Source: Enoplolaimus lenunculus
Lineage: Eukaryota; Nematoda; Enoplea; Enoplida; Thoracostomopsidae
Reading direction: 5' to 3'
NCBI GenBank assembly: GCA_030248215.1
Contig: JASANG010000308.1
Span: 21,341 to 85,340, forward strand
DNA length: 64,000 nt
Shown here: piece by piece, positions 37,516-49,371 of the stretch
Numbering within the stretch: position 1 is the stretch's first letter
How the letters are laid out: the number at the start of each line of letters is the position of its first letter
Notes under the pieces: generated by a model
What the model saw: only the letters and a program-made list of their open reading frames with translations
Database searches by the model: none
Told to the model about the DNA's origin: nothing
Program-made: the position numbers and the translations under genes

Positions 37516-40500
37516 CTGAAACAAAACAAATCGTTGAAAAGTGATCCAACTAATACACGGGGGCAGTAAAAGTGTTTATTCTGTGACGTATGCTTTAATT
37601 TTAACAACGCGTCTGCTTTAGTCATGAGAACTAGAGCCAATGTAAGGAAGAGGGCCGTAAAAGTAGTATACACATATTCCTAAGCCTAAGCCTAACGGTA
37701 ACACTGAAAAGCTTACTCTATTGGAGTCCCACAGAAAAATGTTCCGCCTCTGATCTTTTGCTAACCAATGATTGGCCAGGCCGGATCCACGCGACGGGGG
37801 AAGATATCCAATATTTTTCACATTCGGATATCCGGAACCCCAGCTTTAATTGTAGAATGTTTAAATGTTTTTAGCAAAATCACTAAATGGCATCAGTTTT
37901 TCTTGCATTCTCCGTCTGAAACGATTCTTTAATAAAACAAGATTTGTTACAAACTAACAATAGGTGCTACACACATTTGAGAATTTTCGTCCGAAAACGA
38001 ACCACGTATTGATTGTTACTCCCACTTACCATTCTCTGCAGTTAAAAAATGACCCTCGAAATGTTTGCTGCATTCGCTATTTTTTGAAAATTTAAAAAAG
38101 CGGTGAATATTTGGATGCCTCGCCTGTTCTAGAAGAAAAATTAAACATTTTGAAACTTTTGTACTTGAATATCCGTTTTCCGTTTCCGTTATTTTCACCA
38201 TCAGTTTAAACCCTGTTCTTGGTCACACATACCTGGAACTATAGTAATTCCGCTATCTTGTTTGGCCAATATTTGATCTGCCATCGCAACCGTTCCGTAC
38301 CAAGTTGCAACTGCAGTGGGAATAATATGCGTCGGCGGAAGACTAAATTTCGATGTTACGTACCGCAACGAACGACGCCCGGATTCGTCCTTGAATACCT
38401 CAGGCCACTGCATGACGTCACTGCGAGTCGGTGGCAGCTCGACAAGATAAGCGAATTTCGTACCCAAAACACCTTTGACCCAATCTACTGATGATCCTGT
38501 TGTTATGTCTAAAATAGCAATTTTTTCCTCAGAATCAAGGACGGAATGGCGCATTTATACAGAAGTATTTCGTCTCAACCACGACAGAATGGCTGACCAA
38601 ACTTGCGTCCGTATTCTCAAATGGCTGTAATTGCCAAACTGTCAATTTGCAATAGGTTTTCGAATAAGCAAACTATAGTGAGTTAACCAATGAAAAATTT
38701 GTTAAACCAAAAAAATAAAATATCTTGTAACGGTTCAAACTTGCTACCAATGCATTGAACAGGGCCGTAACAGTGGAATAAGAACATTTCTAAGCATAAG
38801 CCAAAACCTAATTTAAATGAAAGAATGAGCTTACACTTAAGTTTAAGCCTAAACCTGAGCAAAAAAATAGTCTAAAGCCGAAGCTTACTCTATTGCAGTC
38901 CCAGAGAAAACGTTTTGTCGCAAAGCCTATCTCCATGGCACGATAGATCCTACACGCTGCTTAACATGCTAGTTTAGTGTGCTGCGGTGCGAAATTAAAC
39001 AAGACCCGTAAGCAGTTGTCTGGAGTTTAAATTTTCAAAATTGTACACCAGACTCCGCTGAAACGTGCTGGAATTTTAAACTTACACAACGTATCTGCTT
39101 TTGATCCGATTTTATAGTACTGGCCGGACAGTTCCATTTGTCTTTGTGCTTTTTCGGCCACAAATTGCTAAAAAATTCAAATATTTTTATTGCTCTCAGG
39201 TTTTTGTACAGTTTACCAACATTTACGCTTAGGATTTTACGTTTAAGCTTAGGAAAAACATTTCATATGCCACCCCATATATAGATCAGAGACGGACCGT
39301 TTTTCTGCGGAGCTGAAATAAACTAAGTTTAACCTTCAGACTGTTTTTATACTTAGGATTACGCTTAGGCTTAAGTATAGGCTATCGTTACGCTTCGGTT
39401 TATGACTCTGTTTATACCACTGTTACAGCATATTCCTACACATTGGCCTATATGTCTATTATTAAGCCTTTACTCAAGCATAAACCTTAAATGTTGGTAT
39501 GGTGTACAAAGCCATACGGCCCATGTATAGAAGAGGGCCGGAACGGTAGTATAAGCATATTCCTAAGCCTAAGCCAAAGCCTAAGCCTAAGCAAAAAAAT
39601 TAGTCTAAAGCTTAAACTGACTCTATTTATAGCCCGTCCGGAAAACGATCCGGCCCTGTTCTATGCATGGGCCATAGTTTTTATGGTTACGCAATTTAAA
39701 CTTACCAATTCAAACCAATCTCGTGGTTTCGCTCCATTCGCATGACCATACGGATACAACCAGAGTTGCCCAGCAGAATGTAGCGTTAAATAGCCTTGTA
39801 AATTCGACGAAATCATCTTCAAGTAACGAGCAACAGCATCCGCTTCCGGTTCACTAAACGGATACAACCCGTGGAATATTTCTTTGCACTCGGACGTGGA
39901 GCTACCACCGTCTGAAATAAAATTGTTTAAAGTTTACCGTAACCTATAAATATGCATATAAATTTATTAATAAAGTTTGCCGAATTATATTCATGGCTGA
40001 GGTGGCAGTAACGCGTTGGGTTGCAATTAGTATTGTTTATCAATATTTGAAACTATAAACATTAATTTTGCCTACTTTACTTTATAGGCATATAGCGCAG
40101 TATTCCAAACATTAGCGTGTGTCATGTATATACTAGTTTTTAGTATACTTTTAGTGAAACTTGGCAAATGTATTGAAAAAGCCGAAATCTGAAGCCAAAG
40201 GCGGAACTAAACCAGAATTGCCAGCTGTATATATGCCTGATATTTTTAAAGGTAAATTTGCATCATCAAGAATTAGGCATTCGAACAAAACACCAAAAAG
40301 TTAAACCACAGGCAGATATAGACCGGGGACTATAGTTTGTTAGAACTAATATCGTATGTAAACATACATTATTCTGTTGGGCTGTAATAGATTAAGCTTA
40401 AACTATAGACTATTGTTTTGCTTAGGCTTTGGCTTGATTAAAAGCTCATTCTTAGGCTTAGGCCTAATCTTAGGATTAGGTTTAATAGGAGTATGCTGGC

Positions 40501-43500
40501 CCATGTATAGAACAGGGCCGGAACAGTAGTATGCGCATATTCCTAAGCCTACCTAAACCTAAGCCTACGCCTAAGCCTAAGCGTATGGATGAGTCTATTC
40601 CTAAGCCTAAGCCTAAGCCTAAGCAAAAAATTAGTCTAAAGCTTAAACTGACTCTATTATAGCCCCTCCGGAAAACGATCCGGTCCGTTCTATACATGGG
40701 CCAGTATGTTTATACTACTGTTACGGCCCTGTTCTATACATTGGCCAAATTGGTTACTTGAAAAATGCCAATCGAAATTTCTGTTCAAATCAACCCCGGA
40801 ACATTTCCTGTCAGCTAAATGTCGGTTTGGATTGCGATTTTTTCGCCACATTCGATCCTAAAACTGCCCAATCGAAAACATTGCGTGGTCAATGACTGCT
40901 GGTCTTGAACTGAAAATGATTTCATTTTAAGCTTTTGGCTTAAAATGTTGTTGAAGCCGTTCAAATTTATTCATGAGATTAATTCAATTTGATAATCAAA
41001 CAGCAAAGAGCTTGCAAAAAATTTGTATTTAATTTAAATGAAAGATACATAAACGCTTTCTTCTGCGTAAACTTTAAGCTTTATTTTCAAATCTCAATTG
41101 ATCGTTGACAACTTTTCAAGCAAGAATTACTCATTCCCTTCATGATCCTGCAGACGTCAATGTAGTGGCTGATCCAGTAACCATCCAAAAGTTGGGGTCG
41201 CGCAAGATATAGGTATACTGGGAAAAAACTCGCTAGCGAAGTGAGCAAGCATGCGCACGTCATTTTAGTGTTCAACTTCAATGGAAAATCTTGGTTTTGA
41301 AACCTGTTGAAGGAGCCTAGACCGCATGAATCGCCAGTGTATCAATGTTTATAAGTATATACATATGTACCTATGACTATAAGTAAATTATATTGTCTGC
41401 ATGACAGACATGTAAAAATGGTGACATGGCGTACACAAGTTATTGTGAAACGATGCATTAGTTTAATAAAGAGTGTATTTAGAGGGGTACAGCCAGTGGC
41501 GGATCCATGGGGGGCCAACCCAGCCGTGGCCCCCCAACAGCAACTCGACAAAAATTATATAGAGTGTCAATTGCTGTTCTACGAAACAAATTGAAATCCA
41601 TAACCGCTAATGCTGAAACATTTTCCGAAATTATCAGGCAGTTCCAACTGATTCAAAACAGAAACGGATATTGCTGAAGCTGACTGGATTTTGCTCTTTC
41701 AAAACTGAATTGGCTTCCGAATCCGAGCCTTTAAATAATTTAACGAACGTAAGAAAGTCAATTTTATAGCAATATTTCGTGTTTATATATGGGTCAAAAA
41801 TAAGTTTATTACCTGTGAAATTTTGCCCCCCCCCCCATTTTGAGATCCTGGATCCGCCACTGGGTACAGCCTCTGCGAACCATGGCACTTTATGTATCCG
41901 GCATCAAAAATGCTCCGCTTATATACAGTTTAATTTAGAGTTATTGCATGTGACCGTTACCCAAATCTAAATAACGAGTTTCGGCCAAAAATGCAACGCC
42001 TTGCAGTACAATTTATGCCATGTGGAAACCCAGGATTTGCATTTTCTTGTATCTGGTTTTACAAGCATACAAAACAAAAACGTACCACGTTTCGGCTGTA
42101 CTCATATCCGTCAGGATTCATCATTGGAAGAATGTACCAATCGATTTCGTCCACAAATTGTGTAATTTTTTCGTCACGTCTATACGCCGCTGTTAGCTGA
42201 AGTGCAAATCTACAAAAGTCTCTGGGTCACATGTTTCGTAGTTCCGATACAATTTAGTTCATTAAAATTTGTCGTTTTAACCTCTGATGTATAAAATAAT
42301 CATGGTTAATAAAAAGGGATGCTAGTCATTTGGGCTTCGGGCCTCCCACCATTTTCATCCTGTCAAAGCAAAAGGTGTGTATCTGAAAACCCAACATAGG
42401 AGCAAGATTTAAGCGCACTTGTGTGCTAAAATTAGGAAGCTCTTGGCCTCCAATTTCATTGTCTCGTTTTATACTTGAGTATAAATTGTCAAAAAGTGTG
42501 ATAAACCGTTGAAACCCATGGGTCTACTTTTATACTGTAATGACCCGAATAAGCGGGTGTGGCGTAATAAGATTGGGGTCCCCATTTTGAGTTCCAATCA
42601 AAAACAGTCGGAGCCTTAACAAGAATCCGTAAGCGGATAGTCTCTGAACCCTAATTAGAGTCCATAAACGTCAATTATCACTAATTGAAGCGAATAAATG
42701 ACTCCAGGACCGAATAATTTGAGTTCGGAACTTTAAAGCGTACTTAAATTTTGAAAGTACATTCTTAAGTATAACCTTGCATGATCGCTCAAGCTATCGA
42801 TACAGGACAAATAAATTATACTAGCACATAGAGTTGCAGCGGCGGATATATCAGTATAACAAGGGGGGGCAGCGCGGGGGAAAAATAAATAAGACCGCAA
42901 CCGAAAACAAGAGGGGGACCCCCCCCAGAGAGGGAACAAATAACTGTCCCCCCCCCTTTTTTTGGGGCAACATATGATAAATCCTTATGCTGCTGTTACG
43001 GCCCTGTTCTATACATTGACCTTATTCTTGAACAAATGAATAATAAGTTTCAAAGTTAAGTATTTTTGCACGAGATATTAGTGATTTTAGCACCTGGTGC
43101 AGTTTAAAATCCTAAGCCTAAGCCTATTAAGCATTGAAAAAACTGTAAACCTAAGCCTGCTCACGCATAAACCTAGAGCTAAGAAAAAATATAGCCTAAA
43201 ATCTATTAAGTGAGCTATTTTGCAGTATCACCAGAAACGAACCCTTAAAGAACATGATCGGCTCATAGCTACCTAATAGCGTGACTACAGGAATTGTTTT
43301 ACGGGAGGTGATCTTGCGCCAGTGGCCTCCTGCAACTATAATCAATACCAGGTGTATCCAATATATCGCAACTGCAGTTGATATCCATTCACGCGCATGC
43401 ATTCCAGCATCAATCCATATCGCAGGTTTAGTTTGCAAATTGCCTTCGGTCATAGCATCTCTGCCAAAAATCTTTGGTTTACCAATCTGAAATAAACAGC

Positions 43501-46500
43501 TACAAAATGGTACAATTTGGCTTTCCGTACAAGCTTCACAATAAACCTACTGCTTCATGGGTACGGATGCGTCCCGAGTGCCATGGGAAGTAGACGCGAA
43601 CAACTCAATCAGAGGAGAGCCAAAAATGCCAAAGAGCCCCTTTCACCGAAACAAAATTACGTTTTTTTTTTGCTATTTTGAACTTGTTAAAATGTTAAAT
43701 GTAAAAAATATTCGATGTTTGCTTGAGATATACTTTCTGTCTTATTTTTGTGTTGTGTGTCTGCTAAATGTCTAGCGTTGGAATTTTGTGGAGTATACCT
43801 TTGCTGCAGGTATAATTATAGCGTCATGCCCCTATCAGGTTGCAGTTTGCGCTTCAAAATATCTGTTAATATCAATTTTGCTAAATCGTATTTGCTTTTG
43901 GTGCAGTTTTGACACTTGATAGCACAACGGCGGACCAAGAAGGAGCAGGAGGACAGCTGTCCCGCTCGCGACCCTACAACCAAACCCAATACGTGCGTCA
44001 TGATTTACGTTAGACACTAAAATTACGCATGGCTTATGGCTGACTACCCCTCATATGTAGCTGCAAAACAAGAATGTGTGGGCTCCACGCCCCCGCTTCC
44101 ACCCCAATCAAACCCAGTAAGGGTGTTATCATAATTAACACTAGACACTAAATTTACGCCAGGCTTCTCGTTGTTTGTTCGAAAATAAATTCTTGACTAC
44201 ACTGCAAAAAATGGTGAGTCAAATTGACTCTCTCCGAAATAGGCTTTTCCTGACTGCACAAAGTGAGTCAAAATTCGACTCCGCACTTCTCAGTTTTACC
44301 TTCAAAGCTATCAAAGGCCTATTTTCATGAGTCAAAGCATTTTGTGTTCCGTCCGCGTTTGGCAACTCAATAATTTGTGTGATGTCAGGATGTTGATACT
44401 GTACATCGTTGAGCCATTGAATAATCTGAAAATACAACATGTAAATCTTAAAGTTTTAAAATAAAATTTTTTTACTTAAATTCAACAAGGACAATTTTAA
44501 CTAATGATCTCCTAAATTATACTGCTAACCGGAATCGATAGCGTTCACACTATGGAGGCAATCTATTTTAATCCACAGTACACTATAAATTCCAGTGAGT
44601 TGAAACCAATATTTTTTGCTGGCTCATGTGCAGAGTCGGGGAAAAATCCCGTGCTCATCAAAGTTTTTCTGCTGTATTTTTTGAACGTTCAGGTGGTAAT
44701 GTCTTGCCTAAGGCTGGTCAGTCTACCAGCGGGTATCACCGTTCACACCTCAAAGCGTTGAGTTTAAACGAACAACATCGCCAGCTTTGGGTTGTCCCGC
44801 CTAAAATTTTCATAAAAAATAACAAACAACGGTTTTAGTACATAGCTAGTATCCCCTACAAATAAAGCAGGTTGCTAAGATTACGGTTCTGGCTGAACTA
44901 GGCCCATGCACGCGCCAATACTTTTCACGATCATTTGAGCAGAAATTTTTGGAGTATATACAGCTTATCATACTTATGGTATTTGGAGAGATGCTTCCCT
45001 GTTCCTATAGAGGTTATATTTTTCTTTCGCTTGGAACAATATGTTCACATGGTTTTCTGAATGAAAATTAGACTAATTGCTACGAAACCATAAAGAAATG
45101 TATGACTATACGATCTTAACTACAATGATTTCGTGCGGACAAAAACGTTTTGGTTCACTGATCAGGATTACCCAACGGCAAAGAACCTAGTTTTACTGGT
45201 GCCAGGTGTAATGTGCAATATTATCCGTTGTTACATTTTTTAACTGAACGCGTTGTTTTCAAAGTTTACTAAAAAGATTTTGTAACGTAAATCGAGTGAC
45301 CAACATCTATACTATAGTGACCCGAATAAGAGGGTGGACTGATATTTATTTGGCGTCTCCAGAGGGAGCCCCCCAGTTATTCGGTTACGGACAGTTATTT
45401 ATTTTTAACCCGCCCTCCGCCACCCTTCGTTACTGATATATTCGGTATTGCAACTATCCGTTCAGTTCGTTACTGATATATTCGGTATTGCAACTATCCG
45501 TTGAGTTAAACGTTTTTTGCCTTGCATCAAAAGCTTGAGCGATAAGGCAAGGTTATACTTTGGATTTTTACTTTCAAATGTTAAGTACGCTTTAAGTTTC
45601 GAACTCAACTTTATTTGGTCCTGGAGTCGTTTATGTGCTACAATTTGTGATAATTGTCATTTATGGACTCTAATTAGGGTTTAGGGGCTCTATCCGTTTA
45701 CGGATTCTTATTAGGGATACGCACTCCTATTGATTGGGACTCAAAACGGGGAAACCCTCTTATTACCCCTCCCCCTCTTACGCACTGGAATTTACAGGGT
45801 ACCAACCGTTTTGAATTTCTTGATTTCCCAAGTTTTAGTTTAAGCTTTTATAATTCCATCGGTTTAGGTTACTTAAACAACAGCATTGACTCGCCGAGAC
45901 GCAGTCGACAACCGACAGGGCAAAGCTCGCTGATATCCAGCCAAACGGGGCGAGGGTATTTGAATCCACTTGTATTCCTGTGTGCCCAGTACAGTAAGGG
46001 GTCTGTTTTATTTTTGCGTTTGTTCAGCTCAGGTAAAGTCTTCCGGTTTATACCCTCCCGGCGTAGGCCCTTCCAATAAGCATTATCGTTCTCGTTGCTG
46101 GAGAGGCGATAACTCGGTGCCAGAAGATCCCTCGTTTCTCCCTGCGACTGTTTATTTCACCTGCGCTGGACGCAGCCTTAGCTTAGGTAGTCTGTTGTGC
46201 ATCGCATAACCGATGCGTAGTAAATGTCGCCTAAGTCTAGGCGACCAGACTATAGCTACGCAAATCGCAAGTGTACAATGATCGTAGGCGGCCGCTCTTG
46301 ACTTAGGGACATTCAGCAGGGAATGGTGAATTGATCGTCGGTAGCGCGAGAAGACGGCCGTGTCTGATCGCGAATGAGAGTCACCATCGTAGAGGACGTT
46401 GGGATCGTGCATGGCTGCCTAGTTTAGTTACAAGTAGCTATAGCTTGCGGATACGCAGCGGACCGTGCATCGAGGATTCTGGGAGGACTTGCTCCGAATG

Positions 46501-46739
46501 GGATATCCTCTCGCGTGTCCAGAATTTTCAACCTAAATCTCTAGTGTCCAGAGCAGGTGACATTACAACGGGGTAAAACGTTTAACCTTACACAAATGTC
46601 GCGTTTTCAGCCAGTAATCCCCCCACCCATTTCAAAACTATGATTTAAGTTTTTGTAGCTTACCTCGTCGTGAGAGTGATATTTGTTCAGCGCAAAGTTT
46701 CCTACTCCGAATTCGTTAGCAATGAATGCAGTTTGACAT
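37367..46739 (-). CDS. Secreted zinc carboxypeptidase (M14A) with C-terminal ShKT domain, gene level, 5' end missing
   Basis: Nine exons in matching phase (46739-46664, 44425-44300, 43486-43349, 42196-42086, 40857-40758, 39911-39706, 39167-39086, 38508-38233, 37515-37367) code about 420 residues ending at TAA. Zinc ligands are His and Glu in GMHAREW and His in LTLHSAGQ. The substrate site shows WRKNR, LNRNFDW, the Tyr-248 equivalent in DTLYITTG and the catalytic Glu in AYLVELPPT. The specificity position before DW is Val (GSSVDW), so it should prefer hydrophobic C-terminal residues, like carboxypeptidase A. About 20 extra residues follow the catalytic Glu. The last exon is a six-cysteine ShKT module. 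Signal peptide and most of the propeptide lie in upstream exons that I did not find. Confidence 0.93.
38233..38508 (-). CDS. Carboxypeptidase exon with S1' pocket and catalytic Glu
   Basis: The acceptor is CTATTTTAG and the donor GTATGT. It codes ITTGSSVDWVKGVLG, AYLVELPPT, then an extra loop and FSLPPTHIIPTAVATWYG, the C-terminal helix of M14A enzymes. Confidence 0.92.
39086..39167 (-). CDS. Short carboxypeptidase exon
   Basis: Eighty-two bases between TTTTTTAG and GTAAGT code QFVAEKAQRQMELSG and YYKIGSKADTLY. It restores the phase between the two longer exons and supplies the Tyr-248 equivalent across the junction. Confidence 0.85.
39520..39672. repeat. Palindromic repeat with CCTAAG core
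   Basis: The inverted ends GGCCCATGTATAGAAGAGGG and CCCTGTTCTATGCATGGGCC enclose several CCTAAG units. Close relatives lie at 40497-40706 and, less complete, around 37640, 38760-38910 and 42985-43160. Confidence 0.65.
39706..39911 (-). CDS. Carboxypeptidase exon with the third zinc ligand
   Basis: The acceptor is ATTTCAG and the donor GTAAGT. It codes GGSSTSECKEIFHG, YPFSEPEADAVARYL and GYLTLHSAGQLWLYPYG; the His in TLHS is the zinc ligand equivalent to His-196. Confidence 0.93.
40497..40706. repeat. Palindromic repeat with CCTAAG core, second copy
   Basis: The ends TGGCCCATGTATAGAACAGG and CCGTTCTATACATGGGCCA pair perfectly over most of their length. The inner part is rich in CCTAAG, which on the other strand is CTTAGG/TTAGGC. 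Confidence 0.7.
40758..40857 (-). CDS. Carboxypeptidase exon with substrate-binding Arg and Asn-Arg
   Basis: The acceptor is CAGTTTTAG and the donor GTAACC. It codes DRMWRKNRNPN and CSGVDLNRNFDWHFS, which hold the Arg-127 and Asn-144/Arg-145 equivalents. Confidence 0.9.
41494..41862. mobile_element. hAT-type MITE, copy 3 (opposite orientation)
   Basis: The ends CAGTGGCGGATCCA and TGGATCCGCCACTG are flanked by an exact 8-bp duplication GGTACAGC. It lies in a carboxypeptidase intron. Confidence 0.88.
42086..42196 (-). CDS. Carboxypeptidase exon, central strand and NPDGYEY motif
   Basis: The acceptor is CTTCAG and the donor GTACGT, 37 codons, phase 0-0. It codes FVDEIDWYILPMMNPDGYEY, a highly conserved M14A segment. 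Confidence 0.92.
42535..42960. repeat. GTAGTGACCCGAATAAGAGG-family element
   Basis: It starts ACTGTAATGACCCGAATAAG and shares long stretches (GACTCCAGGACC, AGAATCCGTAAGCGGATAG) with copies at about 428-600, 45305-45780 (reversed) and 47700-48066 (reversed). It is non-coding, and its ends look like inverted repeats. Confidence 0.55.
43349..43486 (-). CDS. Carboxypeptidase exon with the HxxE zinc motif
   Basis: The acceptor is TATTTCAG and the donor GTATTG, 46 codons, phase 0-0. It codes KPAIWIDAGMHAREWISTAV; His and Glu of HARE bind zinc. Confidence 0.94.
44300..44425 (-). CDS. Carboxypeptidase exon, start of the catalytic domain
   Basis: The acceptor is ATTTTCAG and the donor GTAAAA, 42 codons, phase 0-0. 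It codes IIQWLNDVQYQHPDITQIIE and ends ENRPLIALK, directly before IGKPKI of the next exon. Confidence 0.9.
45305..45780. repeat. GTAGTGACCCGAATAAGAGG-family element, second long copy
   Basis: It starts ATACTATAGTGACCCGAATA and ends in a CCCTCTTATTACCCCTCC run. It contains an imperfect tandem duplication near 45428-45503 (TCGTTACTGATATATTCGGT). It lies in a carboxypeptidase intron. Confidence 0.55.
45880..46590. other. GC-richer block of unknown nature in a carboxypeptidase intron
   Basis: About 700 bp with clearly higher GC than its surroundings and no clear long coding frame. It starts near GACTCGCCGAGACGCAGTCG and ends near CATTACAACGGGGTAAAACG. It could be a solo LTR or other mobile-element remnant; no terminal repeat or target duplication was found. 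Confidence 0.3.
46664..46739 (-). CDS. Carboxypeptidase exon, propeptide-enzyme junction
   Basis: The acceptor is TTGTTTCAG and the donor GTAAGC. It codes GVGNFALNKYHSHDE; the YH(S/T)xxE motif is typical at the start of the mature enzyme. One base comes from an upstream exon that I could not find. Confidence 0.85.
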
Positions 46740-49371
46740 CTGAAACAAAAAAGAACAAAAATATAGAAAGTTACAACTAGTAGTATAAACGAAGTGATTA
46801 GCTACTTTACGGGTCGAATAATTTTACGCTTCAAGTGTTAGCTGTGATATGAAGTCACCGTTTATTAAAAAGAACTGTGAGCCTCACAGCTCGCCCCCCC
46901 TCCCCCGCCAAAATTTCTTAACCTGTCTCTGATTACAACAGTCAAAGAAAATTACCGGTTAAACAGTATGAAAAACAACGTCACCCATGCCTTGAGGCAG
47001 TATTTTGTTATCATAATTGTCAGCCAAAAGCGCTAGAATTTTACAAACCACTACTTAAAACTGAAATAAGCTATGATTTCAATCAGGAGCATGTACTAAA
47101 TATACAGTTCTGAAAATGATTGTAATTCAAACTGTATAAGCAATCATGGTGATGTACTAAAATACGCCTGCGCGGACAACAGAGCGTCCCTGGTACCTAT
47201 TGTCAGTTAATGATAACTAATTTCTTTACAATATAATAAACAACAATCCTTCAAATCAGCGGCATGTATTCTCAAATGTGATCAGCACCTATCGGCAGTA
47301 GTAATGGTTCTTCAATCAAATGAAACGAAGTAACTACAAAACTCAAACTCGACTCACGACCAGAAACGCAAATGTAAAATATGTGACAAATTTTGAAGCT
47401 CTCCATTGATAGGTTCGAAATTTACAGTCCCTATTATTAACTATTTATAGGTGCTACATATATTTGAGAATATGAGTCTGTATTAAGGAATATTTTAAAA
47501 AATTTGGCTACTGTTCGAACCTAATCGGAAAGTCCCTGATTGTTACTGATTGATACATCCTGCACACTATCGGATTGACAATGGGGTTCTGGGGGTACGC
47601 TACCCGTCAGACATTTTTGTGATAAAATGATAAGGTTCCAACCTCACAATTTACAACCGCAGAAAAATTTTAGTGATAAAACGATAAGGTCTGCTATTTA
47701 TTTTTAACCGGTCCTTTGCCGCCCTTTGTATACTGATATATATCCGAAATTACAACTATCCGTCGAATTGTACGTTGAATTAAACGTTTATTTGCCTTGT
47801 ATCAAAAGCTTGAGCAACAATACAAGGTTATCCTTATGACTGTACTTTCAAAACTTAAGTATGCTTTAAAGTTTCTAACTCAACTTTAACTTTATATTTT
47901 GGTCCTGAAGTCATTTATGCGCTACAATTAGGGATATTTGACATTTAAGGAATGCAATTAATAGGGTTTAGGGACTCTATCCGCTTACGGACTGTTATTA
48001 GATGATACGGACTCCTATTGATCGGGACTCAAAATGGTGACCCCCTCTTATTCGGGTCACTACAGTAGAATATATACAGTAAAAATTGCGTTTCACAACT
48101 TTTGCCAGCCCGCGTCTTCCGTCAGAAGTTTCTGGATTTGCCGATGGTTTTACAAAGTGTAGGCAATAGAGAATCAACAAAATAGTGAACCGGAAAAAAA
48201 TTTAATTTGATAACAAAATATTGACAATTTAAACGACAAAAACACTGCATTTGTCGCATTAAATCGCTTTAGTAGCGTTTAAATAAATTAGCCACCACAC
48301 AGCGACATTTTGCAATGAAAAAATTTCATGTTACTTTTTACTCCTCTGGTAGAAACATGGAGGGGCTGGGCTCAAGGACTTTAAGTTACATATCCTATAT
48401 ATAGTTTGTATCTGTGACCGAAATAGGAATACTATGAAAGAGTGATTAGAAGATAAATAGAGTGGAGCATATACCGTAAGCGACCCCAGAATTAAAAGCC
48501 TGTCGAGTGTAAAATTAAATAAAACTATGATGCAAACATTTATTTGTCTTGTATGTAGTGAGAAATTGCAGTAGAAGGCAAAAAAGTTTCGTCGTCCGGC
48601 AAGACAACCGCACGATTTTGTACAAAAAAAATTTATTTCTGACGAAAATATTTTAAACTTTAGAAAATTATATAAAATTAATTCAATACTCTGTGAGTTG
48701 TTTTAAGCGCCGAATGGCTTTCGTTGCTTTGTACGGATTTTACGTTATACAATTGGTTCAGCCTGAAATCCGTTTTGTCCTAACACTTTGCCAGTAACAA
48801 TTTATACTGTCGTGACCCGAGTAACAGGAGCACTTCCATCGTAGTGAGCCGAATTGCAGACGAGTGATATAAAAGGCGGTCCCCATTTTGGGTTCGAATC
48901 AATAACAGTTTGTATCTCTAGTAATTCAACACGTCAGCTGTTAAATATTATGTCTCAATTAGAGTAGATAAAGGAACAAAAGCAGAAGAAGGACCTAGAC
49001 TGCTGAAATATGTAAAACAGACACTCAGATAACCCGCATACAGTTTATCAAACCTATAGAAACAATATGAACAGTGGTAATCAACAAACGATACGGAGCT
49101 ACACACAAAATATATTGCCTTGAAATTTTAAGGCTCATATTATGTTAATTTTTCAGACATTAATGTCTTATATTTCAGACATTAATAGTTTCTTAAACAG
49201 TTCAGATATTAATGTCTGAAATGGTTAAAACAAAATTGTCTTACATTTAATTACTGTTGCCACTTCAATTTTGGATCATTTCCCTTTAAAACATTTGTCT
49301 TGTATTTCAAACACCGTTTGTCTATATTTCAGAAACATTGGTCTTAATCGTTTATGAAACAGTCTTAAACG
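46740..49371. other. Repeat-rich stretch upstream of the carboxypeptidase exons
   Basis: The signal-peptide and propeptide exons are expected on the - strand here but were not recognised. Visible are a foldback MITE (47271-47472), copies of the GTAGTGACCCGAATAAGAGG family (about 47700-48066 and near 48812), and short palindromic stretches around TCAGACATTAATGTCT (49150-49230). Confidence 0.6.
47271..47474. mobile_element. Foldback MITE, TATTCTCAAATG family, second full copy
   Basis: It runs from TGTATTCTCAAATGTGATCA to GGTGCTACATATATTTGAGA. The inverted arms include AGCACCTAT and ATAGGTGCT. Confidence 0.65.

Noticed and set aside
46152-46412. 86-codon frame on the - strand in the GC-rich block
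   Set aside because: No domain and no splice sites in carboxypeptidase phase; openness is expected at this GC content.
48560-48620. Candidate propeptide exon for the carboxypeptidase on the - strand (YKIVRL reading)
   Set aside because: The short match to a YKVxRV motif has no acceptor and no matching phase, so chance is likely.
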